A DNA stretch of 64,000 nucleotides from JADKAV01 sp963733395 (GTDB taxonomy: Bacteria; Actinomycetota; Actinomycetes; S36-B12; UBA10799): positions 656,244 to 720,243 of the forward strand of contig CAVTCZ010000019.1 of the NCBI GenBank assembly GCA_963733395.1, written 5' to 3'. Below are positions 60,999-64,000 of the stretch, in pieces (the first letter of the stretch is position 1; each line of letters opens with the position of its first letter). The translations under genes and the position numbers were made by a program. The notes beneath the pieces were generated by a model. The model saw nothing but the letters and a program-made list of their open reading frames with translations, did not search any database and was not told where the DNA came from.

Positions 60999-61150
60999 GG
61001 TTCGATCCGGCGCGGATCTGCTCGATCCTGAATGAGGAACGCGTGGACTACGTCGTGGTGGGCGGACTGGCTTCCGTACCTGGAGTCACTGCGGGAGGTG
61101 CGGGATTCGTAGGTCTCGGCCCGCAGAACTGCGGGAGCGTGCGGGCCTGA
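60995..61150 (+). pseudogene. Truncated nucleotidyltransferase (MNT/DUF6036-like) toxin
   Basis: GTG 60995 gives VRFDPARICSILNEERVDYV, then VVGGLASVPG, the conserved beginning of nucleotidyltransferase-fold toxins (R-x-L-N-...-YVVVGGLA). The frame then diverges and stops at 61150 after 51 codons, before the catalytic GS...D-x-D motif. About two thirds or more of the gene is missing. Confidence 0.65.
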
Positions 61151-61316
61151 ACGAGCACCGACCAACGGCACAACTGCTCACGCCGCCGCGACTGCGCGGG
61201 AGGCTGCTCCCCGCGGGCCGCATGACAACCAGCGGCAACCCAACTCCCCGCCACTCCCCGCCGGAATCCGAAGGTCCGGCTTACCGCGTTGTGGTGTAGC
61301 GAGGTTGACTGGGGTC

Positions 61317-62366
61317 ATGCGAGCCACATACATGTACGGCGCAGGTGATGTCCGCGTCATCGACGTCCCTTCTCCCAGCCTCCAGCAGCCGACGGACGCC
61401 ATCGTGCGTGTCACCCGTGCGTGCGTCTGCGGCAGCGACCTGCACCCTTACCACTCGATGCCCACGTCCGAGAGGGGCGCACCCATGGGCCATGAGTTCG
61501 TCGGCGTGGTCGAGGAGGTGGGTGAGGCTGTCACGACCCTGGGCGCCGGCGATTTCGTGATCGGACCCTTCGCTGTGTCCTGCGGGACCTGTGAGTTCTG
61601 CCGCGCCGGCCTGCAGACCTCGTGCGTCATCGGGGGCTTCTGGGGCGACTGGCGGTACGGCACTGCCGGCTGCCAGGCCGAAGCGGTCCGGGTGCCACTG
61701 GCCGACGGCACGCTGGTGAAGGTTCCGGGAGTCGGGCCTGACTCCGATGAGGCTCTGCTCGCCAGCATTCTGACGCTTTCGGACGTGTACGGGACCGGCT
61801 GGCACGCGGCCGTGCGGGCCGGCGTGGCCACAGGTGGCACCGCCGTCGTCATCGGTGACGGAGCGGTCGGCCTGCTGGCGGTCCTGTCAGCCAAGCAACT
61901 GGGTGCCGAGCGGATCGTGCTGATGGGTCGGCACCTGTCCCGAACCGAACTCGGGCGGGAGTTCGGGGCCACCGATGTCGTGCCAGAACGCGGTGAGGAG
62001 GGGATCGCGAAGGTCCGCGACCTGACCGACGGCGGCAGCCTGGCTGTGCTCGAAGCGGTCGGCCACATGCCCGCCTACGAACAGGCTGTCGGCGTCGTGC
62101 GTCCCGGCGGGGTGATCAGCCGGGTCGGCGTCCCGCAGTACGAGAGCGCCCCGGTCGGCTTCGGCAGCCTCTTCCGGCACAACATCACCTTGACCGGGGG
62201 TCCCGCCCCGGTGCGCGCCTACATCGAGCAGCTCTTGCCGGCGGTTCTGGACGGTTCGGTTGAACCGGGCAGGGTCTTCGATCGCGTCGTGAGCCTTGAT
62301 GACACCCCGGCGGGGTACGCGGCGATGGACGACCGGAGCGCTCTCAAGGTCCTCTTGCGGCCATGA
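61317..62366 (+). CDS. Zinc-dependent alcohol dehydrogenase
   Basis: A 349-residue MDR enzyme from ATG 61317. The catalytic zinc ligands are the Cys in ACVCGSDLHPYH and the His in MGHEFVGVVEEVGE. The structural zinc site has several Cys (AVSCGTCEFCRAGLQTSC). The nucleotide motif is VVIGDGAVGLLAVLSAKQLG. It should oxidise alcohols with NAD. The CMD-family gene follows 23 bases later. Confidence 0.9.
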   Translation: MRATYMYGAGDVRVIDVPSPSLQQPTDAIVRVTRACVCGSDLHPYHSMPTSERGAPMGHEFVGVVEEVGEAVTTLGAGDFVIGPFAVSCGTCEFCRAGLQTSCVIGGFWGDWRYGTAGCQAEAVRVPLADGTLVKVPGVGPDSDEALLASILTLSDVYGTGWHAAVRAGVATGGTAVVIGDGAVGLLAVLSAKQLGAERIVLMGRHLSRTELGREFGATDVVPERGEEGIAKVRDLTDGGSLAVLEAVGHMPAYEQAVGVVRPGGVISRVGVPQYESAPVGFGSLFRHNITLTGGPAPVRAYIEQLLPAVLDGSVEPGRVFDRVVSLDDTPAGYAAMDDRSALKVLLRP

Positions 62367-62389
62367 CGACCCAACGAATGGAGTAGAGA

Positions 62390-62722
62390 ATGAACGAGCC
62401 GAACCAACATGAGCCCAGCGTTGCCCAGAAGGAGATAGGCGACATCGCACCGGCACTGGCCGGCTACACCGATGACGTGCTCTTCGGTGACGTGTGGAAG
62501 CGCACCGCGATCACGCCCAAGGAACGCAGCATCGCAACCGTGGCCGCCCTGACCACCATGGGGAACCCTGACCAACTTGCCTTCCACCTCGACTACGCCC
62601 GGCAGAACGGTGCGACCGAGGAGGAGTTGGTCGAAGTCCTGACGCACCTCGCGTTCTATGCGGGATGGCCCAAGGCGGTGGCTGCGATGAATGTCGCGAA
62701 GAGGGTCTTCGGTGGGCAGTGA
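62390..62722 (+). CDS. Carboxymuconolactone decarboxylase family protein
   Basis: A 110-residue helical protein from ATG 62390: VLFGDVWKRTAITPKERSIA, TVAALTTMGNPDQLAFHLDY, GATEEELVEVLTHLAFYAGW. The ERSIATVAAL and H-x-x-x-A-x-x-N-G-A-T pattern is the CMD family. The peroxidatic Cys pair of AhpD-like members is absent, so a decarboxylase or other hydrolytic role is more likely than antioxidant activity. Its stop overlaps the next GTG (GTGA). Confidence 0.9.
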   Translation: MNEPNQHEPSVAQKEIGDIAPALAGYTDDVLFGDVWKRTAITPKERSIATVAALTTMGNPDQLAFHLDYARQNGATEEELVEVLTHLAFYAGWPKAVAAMNVAKRVFGGQ

Positions 62723-62850
62723 CGGGTTTGGATGAGGAGGCAGAGCACACGCAGCACGTGAGATTGAACAACGGCGTGCAGATGCCGCTCCTCGGCTTCG
62801 GCGTCCATCAGATTCCCCCGGCGACCTCGCCGAGGTCCGCCAGTAGCGCG
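62719..62850 (+). pseudogene. Aldo/keto reductase, 5' fragment only
   Basis: GTG 62719 overlaps the CMD stop. The frame gives the aldo/keto reductase start (HVRLNNGVQMPLLGFGVHQI, then PPAT), including the N-terminal hairpin and first strand. After about 35 codons the similarity ends and the sequence runs into the end of the convergent esterase gene. The catalytic Asp, Tyr, Lys and His are missing. It is a truncated relic of what was a third gene of this operon. Confidence 0.7.
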
Positions 62851-62853
62851 ACG

Positions 62854-63937
<1,084 letters not shown>

Positions 63938-64000
63938 GTGCTCTCCGATCCTTGGCCACGACGATACGGCCCTTCGAGGTACCAGGGGGAGTCATCAATC

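Overview
The window is G+C-rich DNA from a high-GC actinobacterium. This is suggested by the 13E12/DUF222 HNH endonucleases, an F420-type luciferase-like oxidoreductase, a deazaflavin-dependent reductase, a WS/DGAT acyltransferase, PspC-domain regulators, many GTG starts, LexA boxes of the actinobacterial form TCGAAC-N4-GTTCGA and several probable leaderless promoters. No rRNA, tRNA, CRISPR array or transposase was seen. About 15-20 otherwise conserved genes carry a single-base frameshift, most often one extra base. This looks more like residual assembly error than biology, except for one LuxR-type gene (8.4-9.5 kb) that is broken many times.

Layout. 0-5 kb: end of a medium-chain dehydrogenase, a small membrane protein, a VapBC pair with a clear operator, and a PspC stress module (response regulator, PspC-histidine kinase, PspC membrane protein). 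5-10 kb: zinc-ribbon membrane protein, F420-type oxidoreductase, DoxX and two ABM-like proteins, LuxR pseudogene. 10.4-13.8 kb: a tight three-gene unit of MoxR-type AAA+ ATPase, VWA protein with a degenerate metallopeptidase motif, and an unrecognised protein. 14-15.2 kb: a LexA-box 13E12/DUF222 HNH gene. 15.2-20 kb: NlpC/P60 hydrolase, ferredoxin-NAD reductase, octopine-dehydrogenase-type enzyme and MFS exporter, with traces of an old local duplication. 20.2-24 kb: Xre/RES toxin-antitoxin pair, a repeat-bearing intergenic region, an anion permease. 23.8-29.5 kb: a TetR / cholesterol-oxidase-like / aldehyde dehydrogenase operon and a WS/DGAT. 29.6-35.5 kb: ArsR plus tandem AHSA1 protein, a fused 5-oxoprolinase/hydantoinase, an SDR.

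36.5-51 kb is a defence and genome-maintenance island: a RecB-like nuclease/RNase H/SF1 helicase fusion, VapBC, a complete type I Wadjet operon (jetA-jetB-jetC-jetD; jetB and jetC read as one frame), a second VapBC divergent from jetA, a second LexA-box 13E12 HNH gene, a homing-endonuclease-associated-repeat protein, and an AbrB/PIN pair. Wadjet closes and cuts small circular DNA. The toxin-antitoxin pairs on both sides could stabilise the block, and the HNH genes look SOS-inducible.

51.9-64 kb is metabolic with small defence modules: an alkylsulfatase-like MBL enzyme, a papain-family cysteine peptidase followed directly by its probable chagasin-family inhibitor (an intracellular protease/inhibitor pair), an MBL-SRPBCC fusion with a quinone reductase, an ArsR-ArsM arsenic methylation operon with a clear ArsR box, MazEF, a truncated nucleotidyltransferase toxin-antitoxin remnant, an alcohol dehydrogenase, a carboxymuconolactone decarboxylase family protein, a truncated aldo/keto reductase and an HSL-type esterase. 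A 3' end scar of a third 13E12 copy lies at 56.34-56.40 kb.
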